From: CAIXSC01 sp046349935
GTDB lineage: Bacteria > Planctomycetota > Planctomycetia > Pirellulales > Pirellulaceae
DNA: 64,000 bases
Direction: 5' to 3'
Assembly: GCA_046349935.1 (NCBI GenBank)
Contig: JAXMBK010000005.1
Location: 310,001 to 374,000 of the forward strand
Part shown: positions 46,129-54,113 of the stretch, piece after piece
Position numbering within the stretch: position 1 is the stretch's first letter
Layout: each line of letters begins with the position of its first letter
The notes under the pieces: generated by a model
Database searches by the model: none
What the model saw: only the letters and a program-made list of their open reading frames with translations
What the model was told of the DNA's origin: nothing
Translations under genes and position numbers: made by a program

Positions 46129-46457
46129 ATTTCCACTCGTTTGCGTTTCTGTCGCGCAAGACTGCTTCAAACGCAGTGATCGCGGCGGTGCGCAACCTTT
46201 CGTCGGAGTCGATTCGGTGGATTCGGACGGCGAGCCAGAGGCTGAATTATAGAAACGGAACCCCCATCCGCAAGACGCCCCCGCGGCGACTTGAAAAGGA
46301 ACCGGTTGTGTCGGTCCTGCCGGTCGTGGATGACTTGGCCGCTGAAAAAACTCAGGAAAAATCCTTGCGCTCGATAGGGTTTGCTTGACTGTCAATTTGG
46401 GGCACGTAGAGTGAATTGAGATTAGCGCGTAGGAAACGCATCGCGAAGGGATGGAAT
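46129..46457. other. divergent intergenic region, nuoI and csrA
   Basis: 329 bases with promoters for nuoI (minus) and csrA (plus). Apart from the putative csrA promoter at 46385-46412, I see no clear structure. Confidence 0.6.
46385..46412 (+). promoter_or_regulatory. putative sigma-70 promoter of csrA
   Basis: TTGACT (46385-46390), 16-base spacer, TAGAGT (46407-46412), about 45 bases before the csrA start codon. The -35 box is a near-consensus match and the -10 a moderate one. Confidence 0.4.
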
Positions 46458-46664
46458 ATGTTAGTGCTATCGCGGAAGAAGAACGAAAGCATCGTCATCA
46501 ACAACGAAATCACGGTCGTCGTCGTCGAGATTCGCGGCGACAAAGTGCGACTCGGGATCGAGGCGCCGAAGGAAGTGCCCGTGCATCGTCGCGAGGTGTA
46601 CGAAGCGATCAAGCGCAGTGAAGTGACAGGGGAAACGCCGGCGCCGCCCGACGCGGGAAATTGA
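46458..46664 (+). CDS. csrA: carbon storage regulator CsrA
   Basis: 68-residue RNA-binding translational regulator. MLVLSRKKNESIVINNEI starts exactly as in CsrA, and VEIRGDKVRLGIEAPKEVPV and HRREVYEAIKR match the beta strands and RNA-contact Arg of the family. CsrA binds GGA motifs in mRNA leaders. The ATG at 46458 has GAAGGGA upstream; the longer in-frame start is not supported. The last 12 residues form a short Pro/Ala-rich tail. tRNA-Glu follows 100 bases downstream. No CsrB-like sponge RNA was found. Confidence 0.95.
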   Translation: MLVLSRKKNESIVINNEITVVVVEIRGDKVRLGIEAPKEVPVHRREVYEAIKRSEVTGETPAPPDAGN

Positions 46665-46765
46665 TTTCCGGAAATTTCCCTCGTCGCTCCTCCACTTGAC
46701 GATCTGCCGGGCCGACAATCTAATACCGCACGTCGCTGAGGAACCTGGAGCCCAGCAACGTAGAG

Positions 46766-46838
46766 GGCCCCATCGTCTAGAGGCCTAGGACACCGCCCTT
46801 TCACGGCGGCGACCGGGGTTCGAATCCCCGTGGGGTCA
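46766..46838 (+). tRNA. tRNA-Glu (anticodon TTC)
   Basis: Seven-base acceptor stem GGCCCCA with TGGGGTC (one G-U pair), D arm with AGAGGCCTAGGACA, anticodon arm CCGCC-CTTTCAC-GGCGG with anticodon TTC, T arm CGGGG-TTCGAAT-CCCCG, discriminator A at 46838. CCA is not encoded. It lies 100 bases after csrA and 38 before the ferrochelatase gene. Glutamyl-tRNA is the first precursor of heme in bacteria of the C5 type, an interesting neighbour. Confidence 0.97.
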
Positions 46839-46876
46839 CTTGCCTTTCTTCGTTGCTCCCTCCAGGATGCCTTGCC

Positions 46877-47917
46877 TTGGCCGATTCTCCTGCCGTCTAC
46901 GACGCCCTGCTCGTCGTTTCGTTCGGCGGCCCTGACGGGCCTGACGACGTAATGCCGTTCCTTGAGAACGTCTTGCGCGGACGCAATGTGCCGCGCGAAC
47001 GAATGCTCGAGGTCGCCGAACACTACTATCACTTCGGCGGCGTCAGCCCCATCAACGCGCAGAACCGCGCACTCATCGCCGCGCTCGAACAAGAACTCCA
47101 AACGCACGGTCCCCGCCTGCCGATCTATTTCGGCAATCGCAATTGGCATCCGCTGCTTCCCGACACCCTGCGGCAAATGCGCGACGATGGCGTCCGAAGC
47201 GCGCTCGCCTTTTTCACCTCCGCCTTCAGCTCGTATTCCGGTTGTCGCCAATACCGCGAGAATCTCGCCGTCGCGCGCGAACAAGTCGGACCTGACGCGC
47301 CGGAAATCGATAAGCTGCGCGTGTTTTTTAATCATCCGGGATACATCGAGCCGCTGGCAGGGCTGCTTGTCGAATCGCTGGCGAAGATTCCCGCCGACCG
47401 GCGGTCGGCGGCGGAAGTTTACTTCACCGCCCATAGCATCCCGCTCGGCATGGCCGCCAACTGCAAATACGAAATCCAGTTGCGCGAGGCATGTCGGCTG
47501 ACGGCCGCCGTCGCCGGCGTCCCCGCTTGGAACTTGGTCTACCAAAGCCGCAGCGGGCCGCCGCAACAACCGTGGCTGGAGCCCGATATCTGTGCGGCGC
47601 TGAAGTCGGCCGGCGAGCGAGGCGTGCGCGACGCCGTTATCGTGCCCATCGGATTCATTTCGGACCACATGGAAGTGCTGTTCGACCTCGACGTCGAAGC
47701 GCACGATGTGTGCCAAGCAGCCGGCATCCATTTGGTCCGTTGCCCGACCATCGGCACCCATCCGCGCTTCGTCCAGATGATCCGCGAACTCATTGAAGAA
47801 CGCCTGTCCGCCGACCCTGTCCGCTTGTCCCTGGGCGAACTGGGCCCCAGCCACGACGTGTGCCCGATCGACTGTTGCAAGTACGAACCGCAGCGCCCGC
47901 CGGCGCGACGCGCGTGA
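46877..47917 (+). CDS. hemH: ferrochelatase
   Basis: 347-residue enzyme that inserts Fe2+ into protoporphyrin IX, the last step of protoheme synthesis. Family motifs: LLVVSFGGPDGPDDVMPFLE at the start, HFGGVSPINAQ, catalytic-His motif TAHSIP (about residue 185), then YQSRSGPPQQPWLEPD and GFISDHMEVLFDLDVEA. Near the C-terminus it has DVCPIDCCKY with three cysteines, which might bind an iron-sulfur cluster; this is a guess. The TTG start at 46877 has AGGA 9 bases upstream; another TTG at 46853 is possible. Sua5 starts 4 bases after its stop. Confidence 0.94.
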   Translation: MADSPAVYDALLVVSFGGPDGPDDVMPFLENVLRGRNVPRERMLEVAEHYYHFGGVSPINAQNRALIAALEQELQTHGPRLPIYFGNRNWHPLLPDTLRQMRDDGVRSALAFFTSAFSSYSGCRQYRENLAVAREQVGPDAPEIDKLRVFFNHPGYIEPLAGLLVESLAKIPADRRSAAEVYFTAHSIPLGMAANCKYEIQLREACRLTAAVAGVPAWNLVYQSRSGPPQQPWLEPDICAALKSAGERGVRDAVIVPIGFISDHMEVLFDLDVEAHDVCQAAGIHLVRCPTIGTHPRFVQMIRELIEERLSADPVRLSLGELGPSHDVCPIDCCKYEPQRPPARRA

Positions 47918-47921
47918 TCCG

Positions 47922-48923
47922 ATGAGCGACGCGTCGGAGGTCATCGCGCCTGGGACTGCTGCCAGCGACGAGGCAGTGATGGTGAAGGCGGCGGCCCTGT
48001 TGCATGCTGGGCGACTGGTCGCGTTCCCGACGGAGACCGTCTACGGATTGGGCGCCGACGCGGCGAACCCAACCGCCGTCGCTCGAATCTTTCAAGCCAA
48101 GGGACGGCCCGCCGATCATCCACTCATCGTCCACCTCGCCGACGCCCAGCAGCTCGACGACTGGGCTCGCGACATCCCCGACTACGCTCGCCGACTCGCC
48201 GCCGCGTTCTGGCCCGGGCCGCTGACCCTCATCTTGCCGCGGCAGCCGCATGTGAGCGACGTCGTGACGGGCGGGCTCGACACGGTCGGCCTGCGCGTTC
48301 CCTCGCACCCGGTCGCTCACGCCCTGCTGGTCGCCTTCGGCGGCGGCATCGCCGCCCCGTCCGCCAACCGCTTCGGACGCGTCAGTCCCACTCGAGCTCA
48401 GCATGTGCTGGACGAATTGCGCGGCGCCGTGGAAATGATCCTCGACGGCGGTCCATGCTCGGTGGGGGTGGAATCGACGATCGTCGACGCGACAGGGCCG
48501 GCGCCGGTCGTCCTTCGGCCGGGCGGCGTGACTCGCGAAGCCATCGAGCGCGTGTTGGGAATCGCCTGCGGCGAGCCGACCGAGGCCTCGCCGCGTGCGC
48601 CGGGGCGTCTGAAAAGTCACTACGCGCCCGAGGCGACGGTGGAGTTGGTCCCGCGCGGCGGATTGGCGAAGCACGCGGCGGTGGAGCTGGCCGCCGGTCG
48701 TCGCGTGGCGGTGCTCGCCCCATCAGCCGCCGATTTGCCGGTCGACGAGCGACTGTTGTTCATTCGTCTTCCGGCCGACGTGGAAGCACAGGCCCGCGAA
48801 CTGTATCTCGCTTTACGCGAAGTCGACCGCGCCCGCTGCGACGTCGCACTCGTAGAACTGCCCGACGAAAAGGGGCTCGGCACCGCCGTCGCCGACCGTT
48901 TGCGCAAAGCCGCGGCGCCGTAG
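47922..48923 (+). CDS. sua5: L-threonylcarbamoyladenylate synthase (Sua5/YrdC)
   Basis: 333 residues: YrdC-like domain (about 20-205) and the C-terminal Sua5 domain. Makes threonylcarbamoyl-AMP for t6A37 modification of ANN-decoding tRNAs. Motifs: GRLVAFPTETVYGLGADA, KGRPADHPLIVHL, FWPGPLTLILP, GLRVPSHPVAH and PSANRFGRVSPT. The ATG at 47922 was chosen; upstream frame overlaps hemH. The C-terminal domain is SHYAPEATVELVPRG onward. The stop TAG is shared with GTAG-headed hairpin D, immediately after APP-like residues (RKAAAP). Confidence 0.93.
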   Translation: MSDASEVIAPGTAASDEAVMVKAAALLHAGRLVAFPTETVYGLGADAANPTAVARIFQAKGRPADHPLIVHLADAQQLDDWARDIPDYARRLAAAFWPGPLTLILPRQPHVSDVVTGGLDTVGLRVPSHPVAHALLVAFGGGIAAPSANRFGRVSPTRAQHVLDELRGAVEMILDGGPCSVGVESTIVDATGPAPVVLRPGGVTREAIERVLGIACGEPTEASPRAPGRLKSHYAPEATVELVPRGGLAKHAAVELAAGRRVAVLAPSAADLPVDERLLFIRLPADVEAQARELYLALREVDRARCDVALVELPDEKGLGTAVADRLRKAAAP

Positions 48924-48942
48924 GACAGGCTTCCAGCCTGTC
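48920..48942 (+). repeat. GTAG-headed hairpin repeat, copy D (supplies a stop codon)
   Basis: GTAG, GACAGGCT, TCC, AGCCTGTC. The TAG (48921-48923) is the sua5 stop codon. It faces a second, sequence-unrelated GTAG-headed hairpin across about 45 bases. Confidence 0.9.
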
Positions 48943-48985
48943 AGTCGCGCAGCGACGCCGACAACGACGCGTCGCATGCCGCAGC

Positions 48986-49027
48986 CGGTGGGCCCGCGCT
49001 CGCCAAGCCTCGCTTGGCCCACCCTAC
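48986..49027 (-). repeat. second type of GTAG-headed hairpin
   Basis: Minus strand: GTAG, then GGTGGGCC, an inner AAGC/GCTT hairpin and a closing GGCCCACC. It lies between sua5 and the anti-sigma gene. Two further GTAG tetramers (49027-49030 and 49039-49042 complement) occur on the same strand just before it. The stem differs from the main family but the architecture is the same. Only one copy was seen in this window. Confidence 0.6.
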
Positions 49028-49052
49028 TACGGCCCGCCCTACTTGGTTGACG

Positions 49053-49463
49053 CTAGGGGCGGCCGCGGAGGAGGCCGGCGCTGGATTCAAAGTAGCGGCG
49101 GCGGCGCGTCTGACGCACTTGCGCCGCTTCGCGCTGTTGACGCTCCAGGTCCAGCAAGTTGGCGTGACACAGACTGCAGCCCACCTTGTGAATGTGGAAT
49201 TCGATGTAGCTTGCTTCCTCGGGCGCGAGCGTCCCCAGGAGGAAGCTGCCCAGCTGCTCGCGCGAGAGACAAGTCAGTCGATGGCGACGCCAGATTTCGC
49301 CGAGCGTATGGACGCCCGCGTTGCGGCGCTGATTGATGGCGGCGAGGCGTCCTAGCAGTTCTGGGTCGGCGCGGAGCGCCGTTTCCACGGCGGCCAGTTG
49401 CGGCGGCGGCAGCGAGTCGTCGAGATAGGCTTCGAGTTCGCCATCGGAGTAGCTGCGAGTCAT
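49053..49463 (-). CDS. zinc-finger (ZAS-like) anti-sigma factor
   Basis: 136 residues. HKVGCSLC is an H-x3-C-x2-C zinc-binding motif of ZAS anti-sigma factors; the N-terminal region YSDGELEAYLDDSLPPPQL resembles the sequences before such domains, and a second His/Cys-bearing block (RHRLTCLSREQLGSFL) occurs about residue 60. No transmembrane segment follows, so it may be a soluble anti-sigma. It overlaps the sigma gene start-stop by 4 bases (ATGA type), supporting a cognate pair. Confidence 0.75.
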   Translation of the reverse strand: MTRSYSDGELEAYLDDSLPPPQLAAVETALRADPELLGRLAAINQRRNAGVHTLGEIWRRHRLTCLSREQLGSFLLGTLAPEEASYIEFHIHKVGCSLCHANLLDLERQQREAAQVRQTRRRRYFESSAGLLRGRP

Positions 49464-50119
49464 GCGTCGGCGGCTCCGTCGGAGTGTAGTTCAGGGAAGA
49501 CGTCGACATTGAGCCCCTGGCGGCGCACCATTTGACTCATGCGAGCGATGAAGTCGAACTTGTAGTTCGCTACCTGCTGTTCAGTGATCCCCAATTCCAC
49601 GGCGACCTCTTTGTTCGCCCAGCCGCTGACAAACAGCAGTTCGGTGCACCGCACCTTGGTCCAGTCCCCCTTTTGTTTCCACCGTTCGATTTGGTCTCGC
49701 AGCGCCTCGACCAACGCCTGCTCTTCCAGCTTTTGGCGTTCGCCAGAGCGAACGATGCTGCTGGCGCCGCGCTGTCCCGTTGCTTCCAAATCCCATTCGC
49801 CGCTGGAGTTCGAGCCGGTGGAGAGCGGGATGGCAGGGCGCCGGCCTTCGCGGCGCAGGTAGTCGGTAAGCTTGTACGAAGCGATGCTGAAGAGGTAGTT
49901 CTCGAGCGCGCGGCGGCGGTCGTAATTCGGGAGGCTGTTGAGGAAGCCGATGAACGTCTCTTGGACGACGTCGTCGCTCGCGGCCGGGTCGCGCAGTCGA
50001 GCTTCGGCGTAGGCGAACAACCGCCCTTCGAAGCGATTGATCAGCTCCGACCACGCTTGCGAATCGCCTTCGCGGATGCGTTCGACCAGCAAGCGATCCG
50101 CTTCATTGACTGCCGTCAT
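49460..50119 (-). CDS. RNA polymerase sigma factor, ECF-like
   Basis: 219 residues. Sigma region 2 (LFAYAEARLRDPAASDDVVQ, ETFIGFLNSLPNY, then YLFSIASYKLTDYLR) and region 4 HTH (LLFVSGWANKEVAVELGITE, QQVANYKF). An unusual feature is the long linker (about 90-140) with Ser/Gly-rich text. Promoter specificity unknown. The cognate anti-sigma gene overlaps its 3' end. It lies downstream of the kinase and FHA genes on the same strand, suggesting a signal chain from the envelope to transcription. Confidence 0.88.
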   Translation of the reverse strand: MTAVNEADRLLVERIREGDSQAWSELINRFEGRLFAYAEARLRDPAASDDVVQETFIGFLNSLPNYDRRRALENYLFSIASYKLTDYLRREGRRPAIPLSTGSNSSGEWDLEATGQRGASSIVRSGERQKLEEQALVEALRDQIERWKQKGDWTKVRCTELLFVSGWANKEVAVELGITEQQVANYKFDFIARMSQMVRRQGLNVDVFPELHSDGAADA

Positions 50120-50167
50120 GACCGTGCCGCGTCCGCGGTCGTCGCGTGACGCGATCGACGCAATGAA

Positions 50168-51214
50168 TCAAACAAGGAAGTGTAACGCCGCCCACAAGCC
50201 GGCGACGGAGACTACGGCCAGTATGGCTGTGCCGACCGATAACTTCAACCCGCGCTCGATCACCGGCGCGGCGGGTTCGACGCCGCTGCCGCTGCCTTTC
50301 GACTCAAGGCGGCCAAGTCTCCAGCGAACCAGCGCCAAGCCGGCGACGATCGCGCCGACGATGGTTGCAAATCGCAACAACCGCGCCAGCGACTGAAGGT
50401 CGCGCCACCGTCGCTCGAGTTCCTCGCGGAACGCCGCGTCGAACACCAACTGGGCGTGCGCGTCATACATGGGGCCGGCGCCGACGAGTTCCCCCTTTTC
50501 CAAGTAGATGGGCTCCTTGATCAAGCGGGCCTTGATTTCCTTCGCGGTGTAGCGGATGTCGCGGGCCGCGTCGGGCGATTCGAGATGCTCTTCGACGTAC
50601 GCGGCGACGGTGGCGACCAGTTCCGAATCGAGCGCCTCAAAGGCCGCTCGCTGTGTCGCGTGCGGCGTCGACGAAACGCTGGCGGTGTGCAGTTCCCCTT
50701 CGCGTCCCGGCGGCTGCTCAACCCACCCCGGCCGCTTCGTCCGGTCGACGTGAAAGTTCGACTCCTCCGACAGCGGCGGCGTCGACAACGGAGTCGGCTC
50801 GCCTTTCGCCGCGGCCCGCTTCTCGGCTTGCTCTTCGGCGAGCGACTTGGCGGGCTGGTCTTCCGGTTCCGCGGGACTTGCCGTCGGCGGCGGTTGAGGC
50901 GCCGCGGGCGGCGCCGGGGCGGCGGGCGCCTCTTGCGGCTTCGCGGCGTCGGGCGTCGCCGGCGAACTGGGCGTCGCTGGCGAACTGGGCGTTGCAGGTG
51001 GAGTGGGCGTTGCAGGCGCGTCGGCGACCGGGGCGCTGGGCGCAGCGGTCGCCTCGTCGGCGCGTGCGGCGTCTTGCGCGTGCGTCCAGCCGCCCAATGC
51101 CGCGAGCGTCAGCAAGACGGCGGCAAGCGACTCGCGACGGGCGCGACGGCCGTGCTTGGTGGATTTCGTCGCCGACAACGCAGTCGGAACTCGAGCGTTC
51201 ATCGAACGAGACAT
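50168..51214 (-). CDS. exported Ala/Pro-rich protein with two C-terminal membrane helices
   Basis: 348 residues, unrecognised. Signal sequence ESLAAVLLTLAALGGWTHAQ. Residues about 50-150 are Ala/Pro-rich with tandem repeats (ATPSSPATPSSPATPDA). The middle has a stress or Glu-rich part (SELVATVAAYVEEHLES, then a helical segment). The C-terminus has two transmembrane segments (FATIVGAIVAGLALVRW and VGTAILAVVSVAGLWAALHF). It is 14 bases after the kinase gene and 48 before sigma, so it may sense an envelope condition in this cluster, by context only. Confidence 0.65.
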   Translation of the reverse strand: MSRSMNARVPTALSATKSTKHGRRARRESLAAVLLTLAALGGWTHAQDAARADEATAAPSAPVADAPATPTPPATPSSPATPSSPATPDAAKPQEAPAAPAPPAAPQPPPTASPAEPEDQPAKSLAEEQAEKRAAAKGEPTPLSTPPLSEESNFHVDRTKRPGWVEQPPGREGELHTASVSSTPHATQRAAFEALDSELVATVAAYVEEHLESPDAARDIRYTAKEIKARLIKEPIYLEKGELVGAGPMYDAHAQLVFDAAFREELERRWRDLQSLARLLRFATIVGAIVAGLALVRWRLGRLESKGSGSGVEPAAPVIERGLKLSVGTAILAVVSVAGLWAALHFLV

Positions 51215-51228
51215 GGAGGTACTCCCAA

Positions 51229-53397
51229 CTAGACGCCGCCGCCCACCAGTTCACGCAAGCGAGTTCGCTCGGGCTGGTTGATCCACGGCGCTGACAATTG
51301 CACGGTGAGCGAGATGGCGGCCGGAATGAGCAGGCCCCACGGCGACCAAAACGGCACAAAGCGACTCACGATCAGCGCGGCCAGCACGCACACGCCGGCG
51401 TCCCACAGATTCAGCCGCGTGTAACGCAGCGGATCGGCTTGCTTCCACCAGCGGAGCGCGAGGAACTGGAATCCGAAGAACAAGAGGTACGCAGCCAGTT
51501 GCGGTTGCGAGGTGGCCGAGTTGTACAGCTGCGCGCCGATGCCGGGCAGACGCACGGCGGCGGGGGACGCAGGCGCGAGCGACACGTTGAGGTACAGGCC
51601 GAGTCCCCAGGCGGCGAGGCCGACGCCCATGCCGGCGATCAGCATCGCAAAGCGACGCCAAACGTCGTCGCCGTTGGTGTGCGACCAGGACTTGCCCAGC
51701 GACAGGAGGGTCCAGGCGCCGACGACCGTCGTCCCCCACATCCACGCAAACGTGGTCGCCGTGGAGATCGAGTAGTCGTTGGAACGATCGCCCAACATCA
51801 AGCTGACGGCCGTCAGGATGGCGGCCACCAGCGGCGCGACCAGCAACGACCCCGTCAAATCACGCGCCTGCTCCAAGCGCGGCCGCTGGGCCAACAATGC
51901 ACGCACCGCTTCCGACGTGCGCACTCGACGCTTGCTTTTCTCCGTGGGCTGTTTGTCCAACGAGGCCATGACCGGCGCCGCATGTCGAACCTCTTGAGCC
52001 GCATAGGCGGCGTGCAGAGGCGCGGCCGGCATGGCGACAGCCTGAACCTGCGCGGGCGGCGCTGGGGGACGCGACCCGTTCGGATGCGGGACATGCGGCG
52101 CCGAGGGTTTGGACGAAACGCCCAATACGGCGGCTCGCACGGCAAAGTAAATCAAGTAGACGACGCCCAGGACGACCGCCATCGGAATCAACCAGGCAGC
52201 GTTCCAGTACAGCATGACGACGGCCGCGCCGATGACGAGCGCTCGCGTCCAATTGTTCGTGTTGGGATCGTTGATCCAGGCGAGCGCCTGGTCGATGCCG
52301 CCGCGCAGCGCCGCCGCGATCGGTTCGTCGTCGACCGGCGAGGCCGGCGGCGAACTGGGCGACGGCGAGAAGGGCGACGGCGAACTAGGCGGCAGCGGCG
52401 CGTGAGCGGCAGCCGCGCGAGCCGCCTGGGCGCCTGCAGCGTGATGGCGAGGTCCCTCGACCACATACGCATCCACGATGTCCGGGCCTGCGCCGCGCGA
52501 GCGGCCGGCGGCGCCGAACGCGCCCTGCACCGCCTCCACCATCTCGCCCACGTTCCGATACCGCTTCTCGGGATCCTTCATGAGCGCGCGGCGGATCACT
52601 TCGCGAAACGGCGCCGGCGCGATCGACAGATCGGGGTCGGCCGTCAAGTGCTTCATGATGATCTCTTGCGTCGACTCCCCTTCAAACGGCACTCGACCCG
52701 TCAGCAACTCGTACAAGATCACGCCGAGTGCATAGATGTCGATCTGTTTGCCGTACGAGCCGCGGCCGATCTCGGGCGCCATGTAATGGAACGTGCCGAC
52801 GCTCTCGGTCTGGCCGCTGCGGCGACTGCACGAGATGAACTTCGACAGGCCGTAGTCGCCGATCTTCACCACCCCCTCGTCGCTGAAGAGGTTGCCCGGC
52901 TTAAGGTCCCGGTGCACGATGCCGCGGTCATGCAGATAGGCGACGCCCGCCGCCATCCCCAGAAACCAGTGTTGTGCTTCCGCGGCAGGGAGCCCTTCCG
53001 GGCAACGGTCGAGCGCGTCGCGGAGGCTCTCTCCCACCACGTATTCCATCACGACCCAGGCCTCGCCTTGATCGTCGTACTTGATGTCGTACAAGCTCAC
53101 CAAGTTCGGATGCTTGAGGTTCAAGCACTGCCCTACCCCGCGCAGCTCGATGTCCAAGTGACGCTGGATGCGCTTGAGCGCGACTTCCTTGCCCGCGTCG
53201 CTGACGGCGTAGTACACCTCGCCGAATCCACCTACGCCGACTCCGCGTTTGATGGTGAAGCCGTCGAGCGGCCGGGCGCCGGTGGCGTAGGAGAATTTCA
53301 TGGCTTCGCAACGAGGGCCGGCCGGCGATTGAGGATGAGGTTCCGTCGGGCCGCCGAGCGGACTGTTGGGTTTTAGCGTAACGGCGGGTTGAGCCAT
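51229..53397 (-). CDS. serine/threonine protein kinase with polytopic C-terminus
   Basis: 722-residue Hanks-type kinase. The kinase domain spans about 45-300: glycine loop GVGVGGFGEVYYA, VALKRI (ATP-binding Lys), catalytic loop HRDLKPGN, DFG replaced by DYG (KIGDYGLSKF), APE as MAPE. A Pro/Ser/Ala-rich linker follows (about 320-360). The C-terminal half has about seven hydrophobic segments, e.g. ALVIGAAVVMLYWNAAW and LLIPAAISLTVQLSA, so the kinase is membrane bound. The FHA gene lies 23 bases upstream, and FHA domains bind phosphothreonine, a strong functional tie. Confidence 0.9.
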   Translation of the reverse strand: MAQPAVTLKPNSPLGGPTEPHPQSPAGPRCEAMKFSYATGARPLDGFTIKRGVGVGGFGEVYYAVSDAGKEVALKRIQRHLDIELRGVGQCLNLKHPNLVSLYDIKYDDQGEAWVVMEYVVGESLRDALDRCPEGLPAAEAQHWFLGMAAGVAYLHDRGIVHRDLKPGNLFSDEGVVKIGDYGLSKFISCSRRSGQTESVGTFHYMAPEIGRGSYGKQIDIYALGVILYELLTGRVPFEGESTQEIIMKHLTADPDLSIAPAPFREVIRRALMKDPEKRYRNVGEMVEAVQGAFGAAGRSRGAGPDIVDAYVVEGPRHHAAGAQAARAAAAHAPLPPSSPSPFSPSPSSPPASPVDDEPIAAALRGGIDQALAWINDPNTNNWTRALVIGAAVVMLYWNAAWLIPMAVVLGVVYLIYFAVRAAVLGVSSKPSAPHVPHPNGSRPPAPPAQVQAVAMPAAPLHAAYAAQEVRHAAPVMASLDKQPTEKSKRRVRTSEAVRALLAQRPRLEQARDLTGSLLVAPLVAAILTAVSLMLGDRSNDYSISTATTFAWMWGTTVVGAWTLLSLGKSWSHTNGDDVWRRFAMLIAGMGVGLAAWGLGLYLNVSLAPASPAAVRLPGIGAQLYNSATSQPQLAAYLLFFGFQFLALRWWKQADPLRYTRLNLWDAGVCVLAALIVSRFVPFWSPWGLLIPAAISLTVQLSAPWINQPERTRLRELVGGGV

Positions 53398-53420
53398 TTG
53401 TCTAGATTCCTGGTCGTTGA

Positions 53421-54023
53421 CTACGCAAGATGTTCGACGCTCAACGAAAAATCTTCCCCGACAATGCGCGAATTTCCATTCAGGGGGATGACTCCCGACC
53501 CGCGTTGGCCGTTGATTTCCAAGGACTTAGAAGCACGGCAATGCAGTTGTTCGTCGCGGCGGAACAGCACCAAATCGTGTTCCCATTGACGACACACCAC
53601 GTGGTTCGTCGCCGACGGCCCCAGCACGCACGACTCGGCCATCAACAGCACTCCGTCCACCAGCGGCTGCGTGCGGTGGCGACTCAACATCTGCAGCGAA
53701 GCGGAACCGCTGAGAGCATGCGGCTTGCGAAACTGCATCCGCACGCTCCCCCCCAGTTCGATGACGTCGCCATCCGTCAGATTGACCGGCGACGCGATCC
53801 GCTGACCGCCGATCCGCACCGGCTGCACCGGCTCCAGCACATACCCTTCTCCGTGCCGACTCACCACGACATGTCGTCGTGAGACGTCCCCTTGGATGGC
53901 GACGTCGACCGGGTTTCCCGGCAGGGCTTGGCCGATCGTCACCTTCGTTCCGGTGCAGACCAGATACCCGCCGACGGCGTCGATCCAAAGCACGAAGCGT
54001 TGACTGCGTGACGCTGTGGCCAT
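53421..54023 (-). CDS. tandem FHA-domain protein, second copy degenerate
   Basis: 200 residues from an ATG at 54023 with GGGGGAAGG upstream. Residues about 12-100 form an FHA domain with the phosphothreonine-contact motif SRRH (GDVSRRHVVVSRHGEGYVL). Residues about 115-198 repeat the fold (VLLMAESCVLGPSATN, then LEINGQRGSGVIPLNGN) but lack SxxH. It lies 23 bases before the kinase gene, which may phosphorylate its partners. A Cys/Arg-rich upstream frame is not included. Confidence 0.8.
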   Translation of the reverse strand: MATASRSQRFVLWIDAVGGYLVCTGTKVTIGQALPGNPVDVAIQGDVSRRHVVVSRHGEGYVLEPVQPVRIGGQRIASPVNLTDGDVIELGGSVRMQFRKPHALSGSASLQMLSRHRTQPLVDGVLLMAESCVLGPSATNHVVCRQWEHDLVLFRRDEQLHCRASKSLEINGQRGSGVIPLNGNSRIVGEDFSLSVEHLA

Positions 54024-54113
54024 CGCCTTCCCCCGCTGACAGCAAACAGGCGACTGACCCTGCCCGGGCCAGTCGCCATTCGTTTTTGAGGAGCGGAATC
54101 CGACCATGATCGA

